Source: an uncultured Blautia sp.
GTDB lineage: Bacteria > Bacillota > Clostridia > Lachnospirales > Lachnospiraceae
DNA length: 64,000 nucleotides
Reading direction: 5' to 3'
Assembly (NCBI GenBank): GCA_900541985.1
Contig: UQLX01000003.1
Span: forward strand, 94,965-158,964
Part shown: positions 32,925 through 42,008 of the stretch, in pieces
Position numbering within the stretch: position 1 is the first letter of the stretch
Layout of the letters: each line of letters begins with the position of its first letter
Position numbers and translations under genes: made by a program
The notes under the pieces: model-generated
Databases searched by the model: none
What the model saw: the letters and a program-made list of their open reading frames with translations, nothing else
Told to the model about the DNA's origin: nothing

Positions 32925-33608
32925 ATGAAGAAAATAAAATCATTTTTTACAAAGGGAATTCTCGGGATCCTGGCAGGACTGATGCTGACGGCAGGGATAA
33001 CCGGAACGGACGTACAGGCTGCCAGACGGATCAGCTACAACAGAGCGGTCCTTATGTACAACAATAAAATGGATTACTGGGCAAGAAAAAACAACCGGGT
33101 AAAAATTACCTGTGACCTGAGAGACAGATCCGGATGGAGCTGTAACGACAAAGGAAAAAGAATTTCTGTCCGTTCTCTGTATTACAGTGATTATACAAAA
33201 TATGTATTTAAGGATGTGACTGGCGACAGGGTTCCGGAAGCGTTTTTCTGCAATGCCAGAACGAGAACGATGATGGTGCTGACAATTTATAAAAACAAGG
33301 TTAAGCTGGTTGGAACCTTCCGGACTTCCGATTTCTATCCGGATCCGGTACGTTATAACAAAAAGAACAAAACTTTTATTATTAATACCATGATCACCGG
33401 AAGAAGTGTTTCCCGAAATGTTTTTAAAATACGAAACGGAAAGCTCTACAGGGTATGCACACTGTCTGATTATGTAGCTCCCATGGAAGCCAATGGACGC
33501 TGTAAGGTAGAGTACCGGGTAAACGGAAGAAGAAGCTCCAGGGCAAAATATAACAGATATTACAAAAAATATTATAGATGTACTGCAAAATATTACTGGG
33601 GACCGTGA
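32925..33608 (+). CDS. Small secreted basic protein, unknown
   Basis: The 227-residue protein has a clear signal peptide (MKKIKSFFTKGILGILAGLM, cleavage after VQA near residue 32). The mature part is basic and tyrosine-rich, with a segment (FKDVTGDRVPEAFFCNARTR) like an FG-GAP/calcium-loop motif. The C-terminus is Arg/Tyr rich (YNRYYKKYYRCTAKYY). GGAGG precedes the ATG. The following kinase-like gene starts at its stop codon, implying coupled expression. Function unknown; a ligand or wall component for the kinase system is a guess. Confidence 0.65.
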   Translation: MKKIKSFFTKGILGILAGLMLTAGITGTDVQAARRISYNRAVLMYNNKMDYWARKNNRVKITCDLRDRSGWSCNDKGKRISVRSLYYSDYTKYVFKDVTGDRVPEAFFCNARTRTMMVLTIYKNKVKLVGTFRTSDFYPDPVRYNKKNKTFIINTMITGRSVSRNVFKIRNGKLYRVCTLSDYVAPMEANGRCKVEYRVNGRRSSRAKYNRYYKKYYRCTAKYYWGP

Positions 33609-35983
33609 AAAGAAGGATGAAAGAGAAAGAAAGAGAAATTGAGGGAATTCCTCAGTATACGTTAATAAAAGGACGATACCTGATAGGCGCGCTTCTTGGG
33701 AAGGGCGCCTGTAGCCGTGTTTATAAGGCCTATGATACGGTTCTTGAAACTGAGACTGCAGTGAAAGAATTTGTTCCTTTTTCGGGTGATAAGGAAGGAG
33801 AAGAGAGAGTATTTCTGGAGGAAGCGGGAGGATTCTTTGGAAAATATGAACATCCGGGTCTGACAGCCGTTACAGATGTTTTTGAAGAAAACGGCACCGC
33901 TTATCTGGTCAGTGAATATCTTTCAGGAGGAAATCTCAGAGAATATCTGAAAAAGAGACCCGGAGGGAAAATTACTCTGGAAGCGGCCCATAGCCTGCTT
34001 CGACCGGTGATAGAAACAGCAGTCTGTCTCCATGCCGACGGACTGGTACACGGAGGAATTGTGCCGGAAAGACTGCTGTTTGACGGGGAAGGTCAGCTGC
34101 ATCTTACCGGACTGGGAACCTGTGGACTTCGGACAGAGGAAAAGAACATCCCGGGTCCCTGGACGGACGTCTGCGGAATTGCCGGGATCTTTTACGAATG
34201 TCTTACAGGAAAAAGCCCGGAAAAGGCAGTACACCATATCCTTCATAAGGGAAAGCAGAAGCCGGTTCATAATTATGTAACAGTAAGTGCGGGAACGGAT
34301 CAGGCGATTATGGCAGGTCTGGATGCAGCTCCCGAAAACCGGTTTTTTGATCTGTCTTCGTTTCTCAGAGCTATGAATCTGGATTGTGAGGAACTGGAGC
34401 CCTATACAGGTGCGGTGATAGCCATGTGGGGAGGAACGTGGATCGAGCTTACTACCAGCCGGGCAGGAGTATGGAGAGGGAAGAGAGCTCTGCTCACAAA
34501 AAAGAAATGGAAACGGATATTATTGTTTCTAGCCGCAGTTGCTGTGATATCGGGCACTGTTTCCGGCGGAATTTTTCTGTACTTCAAAAACCATCCGGAG
34601 GCGCTTTTGTCCATTGAAACAGAAAAATATAAAAAAGAATATAAAGAACATCCGGCAGAAATGATGACTGTGAAGGATGCAGGGTATGAGGAAATCTGGG
34701 AGGCTGTTGTTTCAGAGGGGAAAAGAAATCAAAGAAACGGATATGACAGCTACATTGTACCGAGAGACTTTTTTGTTGAAGAACACCTTATCAGCAATGA
34801 GGCGGAAGGGTTCGGGATTACATATACACAGCTGAAAAAAGCCGGGGAGCTTATTTTGGAAACACCTTTAAAAAGAACAGCAAAAAGCTGGTCAGGGATG
34901 GTTACCCGGTATCCGGGGAAACTGGAACGACTGGGAATTGAGGGATTTGACATAAACACCTATGAGTTTCAGATGCCAGAGCAGACAGGAGTACTGGAGA
35001 TCACAAGTGATGCAGTCAGTAAAAGAGTGGAAAAATGTAAATTAGAAGCAGACAAAAATAAGATCCGGAAATTTCTTCTGGAGGGGCTTCCCTGGCTGGT
35101 ACCGGAAACCTATCTGACGGAAAAGGAAATAAACCAGCTGCTGGATAAGGCTCAGGAAAAAGGCTTTCTTTCTGTAGACCGTCATGGAAAATACAGTCTG
35201 AACCTTACAATCCTGGACAGTTTTGATACAGACTCGAAAGAGGTGTGGTCTTTGTCTGTCTGTTCCGTAAAGGCATTAGATAAGATTCCTGAAAAAGAGG
35301 AACGCGCTGGCAGCTATCTGCGGGATTCTGTACGTTATGAGCAGTTTCTGGAGTTTATAAAAGAGAATGCTGTTTCAAAAAAGAAAGAGGAGGACAGGAA
35401 GGTTTACCAGCTGACAGAGGAAGCGGTCCGGAAGTGGGGAGCTGCTTCCAATATACCTCTTCTGTATCATACAGAGGAAGAACTGATCCGACATCTTAAA
35501 GAAAAAGGATATGAACTGAAAAAAGAAGAAACAGAAGACAGGATTTTTGTATATGATCATGGGATGGGAGCGCTGGAAACAGAGTTCTGTAAAAAAAATG
35601 TATACCGTATCGGAGACCAGCTGCTCATTAATCTCATACATGATATTCTGTCCGGGAGAATCTATATGGCAGGAGTCGCTGATACAGAAAATAAGCTGGA
35701 AGAAGTACTTCCTTTGGCGGCAGATATGGCACTGTTTCTGTCGGAGGATATTCCATATGGCAGAGAGGAATTGCTGGAGGAATGGAAAAACTCCATGGGA
35801 AGTGTGAAGCTTGGCGATCCGTCCTGGAGAGGTCTGTGGGGAGATTTGTACGGCGATATGGGGTGTGTAGTTATAAACAATACAGATTCCCGGAAGAAAA
35901 ACTGGTTTGTGATCTCCCGATATGGGTATGGAGGAGATTCTTATGATTATATCCGGCCTCAAAGCATCTGGCCGGAAGACTGA
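33605..35983 (+). CDS. Membrane pseudokinase (Ser/Thr kinase fold, catalytic residues lost)
   Basis: Residues about 20-285 follow the Hanks kinase fold: glycine loop LLGKGACSRVYKA, beta-3 lysine TAVKEF (Lys54), hinge LVSEYLSGGNLREYL. The catalytic loop reads VHGGIVPERLLF (residues 148-159) in place of HRDLxPxNLL, and the DFG triad is replaced by LTGLG, so both catalytic aspartates are absent. One membrane segment (about 304-327) precedes an outer region of 460 residues with two or more related modules. Either GTG 33605 (overlapping the previous stop) or ATG 33617 could be the start. It is probably a signalling scaffold or sensor partner of the next two kinases. Confidence 0.82.
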   Translation: MKRRMKEKEREIEGIPQYTLIKGRYLIGALLGKGACSRVYKAYDTVLETETAVKEFVPFSGDKEGEERVFLEEAGGFFGKYEHPGLTAVTDVFEENGTAYLVSEYLSGGNLREYLKKRPGGKITLEAAHSLLRPVIETAVCLHADGLVHGGIVPERLLFDGEGQLHLTGLGTCGLRTEEKNIPGPWTDVCGIAGIFYECLTGKSPEKAVHHILHKGKQKPVHNYVTVSAGTDQAIMAGLDAAPENRFFDLSSFLRAMNLDCEELEPYTGAVIAMWGGTWIELTTSRAGVWRGKRALLTKKKWKRILLFLAAVAVISGTVSGGIFLYFKNHPEALLSIETEKYKKEYKEHPAEMMTVKDAGYEEIWEAVVSEGKRNQRNGYDSYIVPRDFFVEEHLISNEAEGFGITYTQLKKAGELILETPLKRTAKSWSGMVTRYPGKLERLGIEGFDINTYEFQMPEQTGVLEITSDAVSKRVEKCKLEADKNKIRKFLLEGLPWLVPETYLTEKEINQLLDKAQEKGFLSVDRHGKYSLNLTILDSFDTDSKEVWSLSVCSVKALDKIPEKEERAGSYLRDSVRYEQFLEFIKENAVSKKKEEDRKVYQLTEEAVRKWGAASNIPLLYHTEEELIRHLKEKGYELKKEETEDRIFVYDHGMGALETEFCKKNVYRIGDQLLINLIHDILSGRIYMAGVADTENKLEEVLPLAADMALFLSEDIPYGREELLEEWKNSMGSVKLGDPSWRGLWGDLYGDMGCVVINNTDSRKKNWFVISRYGYGGDSYDYIRPQSIWPED

Positions 35984-36002
35984 AGGAAAGAGACAGAAGG
36001 AT

Positions 36003-37724
36003 ATGGAGGAAAAATTAAAGGGACAGTATACCCTGAGAGAGATAATTGGGCAGGGCGCCTTTGGTGTGATCTACCGTGGCCGGGATGAAAAAAATCAGCG
36101 GGATATTGCCGTGAAAATCTGGAACGAGGGAGAGGAAACCGAAATACTGGAGACCGGAAATGTGCTTTTTCAGGAGTCGGACAGAACTTCCGGTATGGTT
36201 CGGCTTTATGATTTTTTTACAAAAGCCGGAATGAATTTTCTGGTGATGGAGTATCTTCCCGGAGGAACTCTGAAGGATTATCTGATGAGACAGCCACAAC
36301 GGAATATGGATGAAAGAGAACTTCTGGAGCTTCTGAAGCCGGTCATGGAAACTCTGGCATTTTTTCATTCTGAAAAAATCGTACATTGCGATATCAGTAC
36401 GGATAATCTTATGTTCGATGAAAGGGGGCAGCTTCGGCTGATTGATCTGGGAGCCTGCCGAAAAGAGAACTTTTTTTGTGAAAAGAAGTTCCTGAAAGAG
36501 CACTACAGTGCACCGGAGCAATATTCGGATCCGGAAAAAATCGGACCCTGGTCGGATATTTACAGTTTGTGCGCGCTGCTTTATGAGTGTCTTACAGGGG
36601 AAAAAGTACCCTCTGCGCCGGAGCGTATTCAGGGAGCAGAGCTTTTGACTGTGTCATTTTACAGAGAAACAGAAGAAAAAACAGAGCGTGCGATAATGAA
36701 GGGGCTGGAGCTGGATATCCGAAAGCGGTATTTCAGCGTAAGTCTGTTGATGGAGGCTCTTGGCATACCGGAGGAAAAGGTGAAACTGCTGGATGGTGCG
36801 GTCAGAAATGCCTGGGGGATGAAGTGGGTTTCTGTAAGTACACAGGGCGGAAGTTATCTTTTTGACAGAAAAAAAAGGATCAGCAGGAGATTGTGGAAAG
36901 GAAGTGCTGTAGCTGTTATGGCGGCGGTGATTCTTGGCACAGCTTCAGCTGGCTTCGGGAGATGGTATGAAACGACTTATCAGGAGCTGCGTATTCAGAA
37001 GAAGCTTAGGCAGGCGCAGAACTCCGACCCTTCAGAGGACGATATCCTCCTGATCTCCGGTGATCATAAGAACTATCCGGAAATTCTGGAGAACCTGAAA
37101 AAAAACGGGACAATTACATATGAAACAGAAAATGAGAATTATCATTCAATTTCTTACAGTATGAAGAAGGAAGCTTTGGCGGACTGGGGAATTTCCTCGA
37201 ATTTTGGAAGAAAGATGTACCTGGACTGGCAGACCATTCGGGATGCGGTTTTTTATTATATGGAAACAGGAGATCAGGCTGTGGTAACGGAAGAAAAAGA
37301 AGAAACCATGGGGGCTGTCTTATGGTACAGAGAAGACGGAGAGGAAAACATTGAAAACAGATGCTGCGTCCGGCTGACCTGCCGTATTCTGTATCAGGGG
37401 ACTGTAAATGAAACCTGTGTGATCCAGTATGATCCGGTAGATCAGCGAGTGCTCAGTGTCAGTTATTCCTCTTATAAAAGAAAAAGAACAGAGGAGTTTC
37501 TGACGGAACTCCTTCCAGTTTGTTGTCCGGAAGGATTTCTTACGAAAAAAGAGGCGAGGGATGTTATGGAAAAACTTTCTGTCGATAATGAAAGTGATTA
37601 TGAAAGTCAGGAGTATGTACTGAACGCCAGAACATGGATCCAGGTTACAGCATCGGCGGTGCTGGACGAAGACATACACTACGAGGCGAAAATAGCAGCT
37701 TCTCATGCATGCCTGAGAAATTAA
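36003..37724 (+). CDS. Membrane Ser/Thr protein kinase, atypical catalytic loop
   Basis: This 573-residue protein has glycine loop GQGAFGVIY (16-24) and lysine IAVKIW (Lys38). The catalytic loop is VHCDISTDNLMF, with His-Cys-Asp at 128-130 so the Asp and Asn are kept and the HRD arginine is Cys. The DFG position is DLG (148-150), and the activation segment ends HYSAPEQYS. It is likely active, but regulated differently from Arg-containing kinases. A membrane segment lies near 300-320, followed by an outer domain of about 250 residues containing WQTIRDAVFYYME and QYDPVDQRVLSV. ATG 36003 is chosen over upstream in-frame ATGs inside the pseudokinase gene. Confidence 0.85.
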   Translation: MEEKLKGQYTLREIIGQGAFGVIYRGRDEKNQRDIAVKIWNEGEETEILETGNVLFQESDRTSGMVRLYDFFTKAGMNFLVMEYLPGGTLKDYLMRQPQRNMDERELLELLKPVMETLAFFHSEKIVHCDISTDNLMFDERGQLRLIDLGACRKENFFCEKKFLKEHYSAPEQYSDPEKIGPWSDIYSLCALLYECLTGEKVPSAPERIQGAELLTVSFYRETEEKTERAIMKGLELDIRKRYFSVSLLMEALGIPEEKVKLLDGAVRNAWGMKWVSVSTQGGSYLFDRKKRISRRLWKGSAVAVMAAVILGTASAGFGRWYETTYQELRIQKKLRQAQNSDPSEDDILLISGDHKNYPEILENLKKNGTITYETENENYHSISYSMKKEALADWGISSNFGRKMYLDWQTIRDAVFYYMETGDQAVVTEEKEETMGAVLWYREDGEENIENRCCVRLTCRILYQGTVNETCVIQYDPVDQRVLSVSYSSYKRKRTEEFLTELLPVCCPEGFLTKKEARDVMEKLSVDNESDYESQEYVLNARTWIQVTASAVLDEDIHYEAKIAASHACLRN

Positions 37725-37750
37725 CAGGATTAAAAAAGGGAGCAGAATAG

Positions 37751-39349
37751 ATGAGTATGGAAAACAGCCGATACCGGTATCTGAAAAAGCTGGGACAGGG
37801 AGGTTTCGGGATCACATATCTTGCATTGGACCAGGAAAATGGGCAAAAGGTTGTGATAAAAAAATATACACCGTCCGGAGAGGATGCGCAGAAAAGGAAA
37901 CATGGTCAGAAAAGCTTCCTGCGCGAGGCGAGGCTTATGGCTTCCCTGAATCCGGTGCCGGAGATTGTCAGGGTGCTGAATTATTTTGCGGAAGGCGAGT
38001 CAGCTTATATTGTGATGGAGTATGTACAGGGAACCAGCCTGCGGGATTATCTGGAATGTCTGGACGATCCGATGGATTTTCGGTCTGCGGTGGATATGCT
38101 GGGACCGGTTATGGATGCGCTGGAAACAGTACATAAAAAGAATATCCTTCACAGAGATCTGACGCCGGATAACCTTCTTGTACGGGAGAACGGAAAGCTT
38201 TGTGTGATCGATTTCGGTTCGGCAAGAGAATTTGACCAGTACGACCGGACAAAAACAGTTCTTCTGAAAAACGGTTATGCACCTTTTGAACAGTATTCCT
38301 CTCATGGAAAACAAAAGCCATGGACGGATGTATATTCTCTTTGTGCAGTTCTTTATGAGATGATCACCGGTGTGATTCCTCAGGATGGGCTTTCCAGGGC
38401 AGACAGAGACGAACTGTATCCACCTTCCATGTATGGTGCTGTGATCACCCCGGATGAGGAAAAAGCTCTCCTGAAAGGATTATCAGTGGACTGCAGAAAA
38501 CGTTACATCTCCATGGGCGAACTGAAGGCTGCGTTAACAGATTCCACAGGAAAAAAAGTGAAGTCCTCTTCTGTAAATCGAAAAAAAAGAAGATGGATCA
38601 TTGCAGCCGGAGCCGCGGCAGTGCTGACCGCAGCCGGAACAGGTCTCTGGATAAAGGAACACTGTTTTTCGGAACAGTCCCGGAAGGTGGAATATGCAGG
38701 AAATTTCTACCGGGGCTCGAAGGAGGAAAAGGAGTTTCTTTCTTTTGTAAAAAACAATGCGGTTTCTTCGGAAAAAGACAGTCAGGGAGAGGGGACACGA
38801 TATATTCTGAAGGAAGAAAAAGTGAAGGAATACGGGCTTCCGTGCAATCAGTTTCGGTTTTTGTGCACGATACCTGAACTGGAAAAATATATGAAGGAAA
38901 ATCAATGGATTTATTCCACCGCATCGGGAGATAGCAGTTTTACAGCAGAAATCGGAAAGCTGGGGGCTGTAAAAACAGATTTTAGAAAGCAGATAGTTTA
39001 TCAGGCAGAAGATTTTCTGGTAATGGAGGTGGAATATGATCCGGTGGATGAAAAAATCCTGGAAGTCCGTGCAGATATGAAGAGAAAAGGAAGGATCTCT
39101 CCGGAAGAAACCGGAGCGAAGCTGATGGGATTTCTGAAAAAAAAGGACCCGGGAGAAAGTATGCAGAGGCAGATCGCAGCCTGTGACAGGAAATATTTAA
39201 GTGGAGAGTATCCGGAGGATTATTTTTGTATGCTTCAGTGGGAAAATATACAGCTTATATTTCAGAAGGTGGATCAGGAGCGCCTGAAGGCGCGTATTCT
39301 GCCCGGAAACGGAGATTTTTTTGCACAGGAATTTGCCTGGTGGCCATGA
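37751..39349 (+). CDS. Membrane Ser/Thr protein kinase, canonical
   Basis: This 532-residue protein has all catalytic motifs: GQGGFGITY (15-23), VVIKKY, ILHRDLTPDNLLV (HRD at 134-136), VIDFGSAREF (DFG at 154-156), and YAPFEQYSSHGKQKPWTDVYSL, including the APE-like segment. A membrane segment near 283-302 leads to an outer domain of about 230 residues. Its blocks EFLSFVKNNAVSS and EYDPVDEKILEVR resemble pieces of the two preceding proteins. GGGAG lies seven bases before ATG 37751. It is probably the catalytic partner of the pseudokinase, and may phosphorylate targets tied to the VWA and unknown proteins upstream. Confidence 0.9.
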   Translation: MSMENSRYRYLKKLGQGGFGITYLALDQENGQKVVIKKYTPSGEDAQKRKHGQKSFLREARLMASLNPVPEIVRVLNYFAEGESAYIVMEYVQGTSLRDYLECLDDPMDFRSAVDMLGPVMDALETVHKKNILHRDLTPDNLLVRENGKLCVIDFGSAREFDQYDRTKTVLLKNGYAPFEQYSSHGKQKPWTDVYSLCAVLYEMITGVIPQDGLSRADRDELYPPSMYGAVITPDEEKALLKGLSVDCRKRYISMGELKAALTDSTGKKVKSSSVNRKKRRWIIAAGAAAVLTAAGTGLWIKEHCFSEQSRKVEYAGNFYRGSKEEKEFLSFVKNNAVSSEKDSQGEGTRYILKEEKVKEYGLPCNQFRFLCTIPELEKYMKENQWIYSTASGDSSFTAEIGKLGAVKTDFRKQIVYQAEDFLVMEVEYDPVDEKILEVRADMKRKGRISPEETGAKLMGFLKKKDPGESMQRQIAACDRKYLSGEYPEDYFCMLQWENIQLIFQKVDQERLKARILPGNGDFFAQEFAWWP

Positions 39350-39413
39350 AATAAAGGGTGAAATAATATTTGGAATCTGGTAAGATATAATAAAAAGCAG
39401 GAGGAGGAACGTT

Positions 39414-41465
39414 ATGAAAAAGAAAAAAGCAGTGGCGCTGCTGATGGCAGCAGTCATGTCTGTGACTGCGATTCCGATTGAGGCATTTGCAATGGAAGCA
39501 GACAGCCAGCAGGTATCGGAAGAGCTGGTTCTGTCCGGTGCAGAAGAAATCCCGTCGGAAGAGGTTTTTTCGGAGGAGACAGAAGACATATTTACGGATG
39601 AAGGAAATCTGCCTTTGGAAAAAAATGTGGAAGAGATACCTTCGGAAGAAACAGATCAGGAACAAGAGGAAATCTTTGTGGAGGATGGACATCCAAAAAA
39701 GTCACTGAGATCAGGGGGATTCTGGCAGGAGAAGCAATTGGTACTCTGAACGGTGTTCCTTATTATGCATATATTGCAGACGAGGACGGAAATATCCAGA
39801 ATGCAGAGGGAAGAAACGGTTATTTAATTAACATCCAGACAGGCAGTCGAATCGTGCCTGAAGGTGAACAGGTTACCAATGTTCGTTTTGGAAAGGTGGG
39901 CGGAACAAATCAGCTCTTGTGGACCGATGCAGAAGGAAAGCTTTATTCCCGGAGTGGAGAAGAAGCAGCTATCATTCATTCCTTTGGGCAGGAGGGAATG
40001 ATAGGAACAGTCAGACAGGTGATACAGGGAGAAAATGGAAGGGCAGCCATTCTGCTTACCAGAAACAGTGAAAATGCCTCAGATGCATATATTACCTATT
40101 ATGACCTGGAACTGAAGAAATGGTCTGAGCTAAGCGGAATTATTGATTCATCTGCATATGTGGAACAGATTCAGGGAGCTTTTATCGGGGATAAGCTTGT
40201 TCTGAGCTTCAATGAGAGACAGATTAATGTTGACAACGATAAGGATACCGGCACCAACAATCTGAAATGTAAAACAATTACCCAGGAATCTGTGGAACTT
40301 AAACTTGATGATGTGCTGTTCTGGCAGAAAGACGTTCAGGCGGGAAGTGCTCTTCCGTTGGAACTCATGGTAAAAAATCAGGGAAATAAAGCCTGCATAA
40401 GCTGACTGCAGTAGTTATGCCGGAGAACAGCAGCCAGACAGTTGTCTGGAGCAGTTCCAATGAATCTGTGGTAAGCGTCAGCGCAGAAGGTCTGGTGCAT
40501 GCGGCAGATAATGGAAAAGCCTATGTGACAGCAGTTACTGAGGATGGAACTTTACAGGCATCCTGCCGTGTGATCGTGGAGACAGTTCATGAGCATGTAT
40601 GGGATAAGGAAAAAGTTACAAAACAGCCTGACTGTAAAAATACAGGTGCAAAGACTTATACCTGTACCGACTGCGGAGAAACAAAAACAGAGGAAATCCC
40701 TGCAGATAAAAACAGACATTCCTTTGGAGGCCATTCAGTTACCAAAAAGGCCACTGTTTTTTGCCACAGGAAGAAAAACCCGCCAATGTCGGGTCTGCAA
40801 AACTACACAGTCGGTTACCCTGTCAAAGTTAAAGCCCACATTCCGGCTGAATGTATCGTCGCTTACCATGCAGGTGAAGCAGAAAACTTCCGGAGTAAAG
40901 GTCAGCGGACTGGCGGCGGGAGATTCTGTAAAGTCCTGGAAATCCAGCAATACAAGGGTGGTAAAGGTTGACCGGAAAGGAAAACTGGCTGCTCAGAGCC
41001 GAACAGGAAAAGCAACCGTTACGGTAACGCTTGCCAGTGGAAAGAAAGGCTCTTTCAGAGTTACTGTGCAAAAGGGCAGGGTTTCCACTTCCAGACTGAC
41101 AGGAGTCCCCAAACGTCTTACCGTACAGAAGGGCAAAAGCTATACGTTAAAACCAGTGCGTTCTCCTTTTACCGCACAGGACAAAATTACATATTCCTCT
41201 TCAAATAAAAAGGTGGCAACAGTCAGCTCCAAGGGAAAGATTACCGCAAAAAAAGGCAGGCAGTACAAACATTACTGTCAGGTCAGGAAAAAAGAAAGTG
41301 GTTGTAAAAATCACGGTTCCAAAAACACAGACCAAAACGCTCAGTAAGGTTCCTGCAAAACTGACAATGAGCAGAGGAAAGATTAAAGCGCTGAAAAAAG
41401 GAACAGTAACGATTGCAGTACGGTCGGGAAAAATAAAGAAAACATTTCGCCTGACTGCAAAATAA
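39414..41465 (+). pseudogene. Frameshifted secreted protein with Ig-like (Big_2) repeats
   Basis: The gene starts well: GGAGGAGG, then ATG 39414, a signal peptide (KKAVALLMAAVMSVTAIPIE) and an acidic Glu/Ser/Val linker. It shifts frame after about residue 100, continues as a domain from 39740 to 40405 (TNVRFGKVGGTNQLLWTDA), and shifts again near 40400 into an Ig-like block (WSSSNESVVSVSAEGLVHA). Another shift comes near 40760 into two more Ig-like repeats, and a last one near 41260 for the final 65 codons. A cysteine-paired segment (YTCTDCGETKTE) like those in Lachnospiraceae surface proteins lies between. At least four frame breaks make it inactive unless assembly errors are involved. Confidence 0.8.
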
Positions 41466-41498
41466 AAACAGAAACTAATGAGTAAACAAATAAAAAGA

Positions 41499-41528
41499 TT
41501 GACAATTAATGGAAGGGGGGATTAATAT
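41499..41528 (+). promoter_or_regulatory. Promoter of the small membrane protein gene
   Basis: TTGACA (41499-41504), 18 bases, TAATAT (41523-41528), about 45 bases before ATG 41574. Confidence 0.6.
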
Positions 41529-41573
41529 ATAGATAAATAATAACAGGAATCATAATAAAGGAGGTCGGTGATC

Positions 41574-41906
41574 ATGACGCTTATAGAACAGATTTCACTT
41601 GTTTCTTTTGCTGTAATTGTTGTGTTTGGCATGGCTGCATATCTGAGAAGCCATTCCCGGTATGAAAACGGAATTTTCCACAGAGCCGGCTGTCTCCTTA
41701 TGTATGGATATCTGAAGATGAGTTTTGCAGCCGGATATGCCGGAAGGGCTGTGATGATGAAGCTTGGAAGCATCTGCAGCAGCGTAAATATTTCCGCAGT
41801 TTCCGAGGAAATGTATCATAAGGAGTACCGTATGCGGGAATTGCGAAGAGAGCTTTCTCATGGCGGGTATGGAACAGACAGGCATAACCTGAAGATTCCG
41901 GGCTGA
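41574..41906 (+). CDS. Small single-pass membrane protein, hypothetical
   Basis: This 110-residue protein has one N-terminal hydrophobic segment (ISLVSFAVIVVFGMAAYL) and a basic C-terminal region (EYRMRELRRELSHGG). AAAGGAGG lies nine bases before ATG 41574. It has its own promoter and terminator, so it is a single-gene unit. I do not recognise the family. Confidence 0.6.
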   Translation: MTLIEQISLVSFAVIVVFGMAAYLRSHSRYENGIFHRAGCLLMYGYLKMSFAAGYAGRAVMMKLGSICSSVNISAVSEEMYHKEYRMRELRRELSHGGYGTDRHNLKIPG

Positions 41907-41951
41907 CAGATTAAAAATTTCCATATATACAACAAAAAATTGATTTTCAGG

Positions 41952-41988
41952 AATTCCTCTGCTATACTTCATAGCAGAGGAATTTTTT
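41952..41988 (+). terminator. Intrinsic terminator
   Basis: AATTCCTCTGCTAT (41952-41965) and ATAGCAGAGGAATT (41971-41984), perfect 14-bp stem, five-base loop, T-run. Confidence 0.9.
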
Positions 41989-42008
41989 GGGGTTTTGGAG
42001 GTTGGGAG

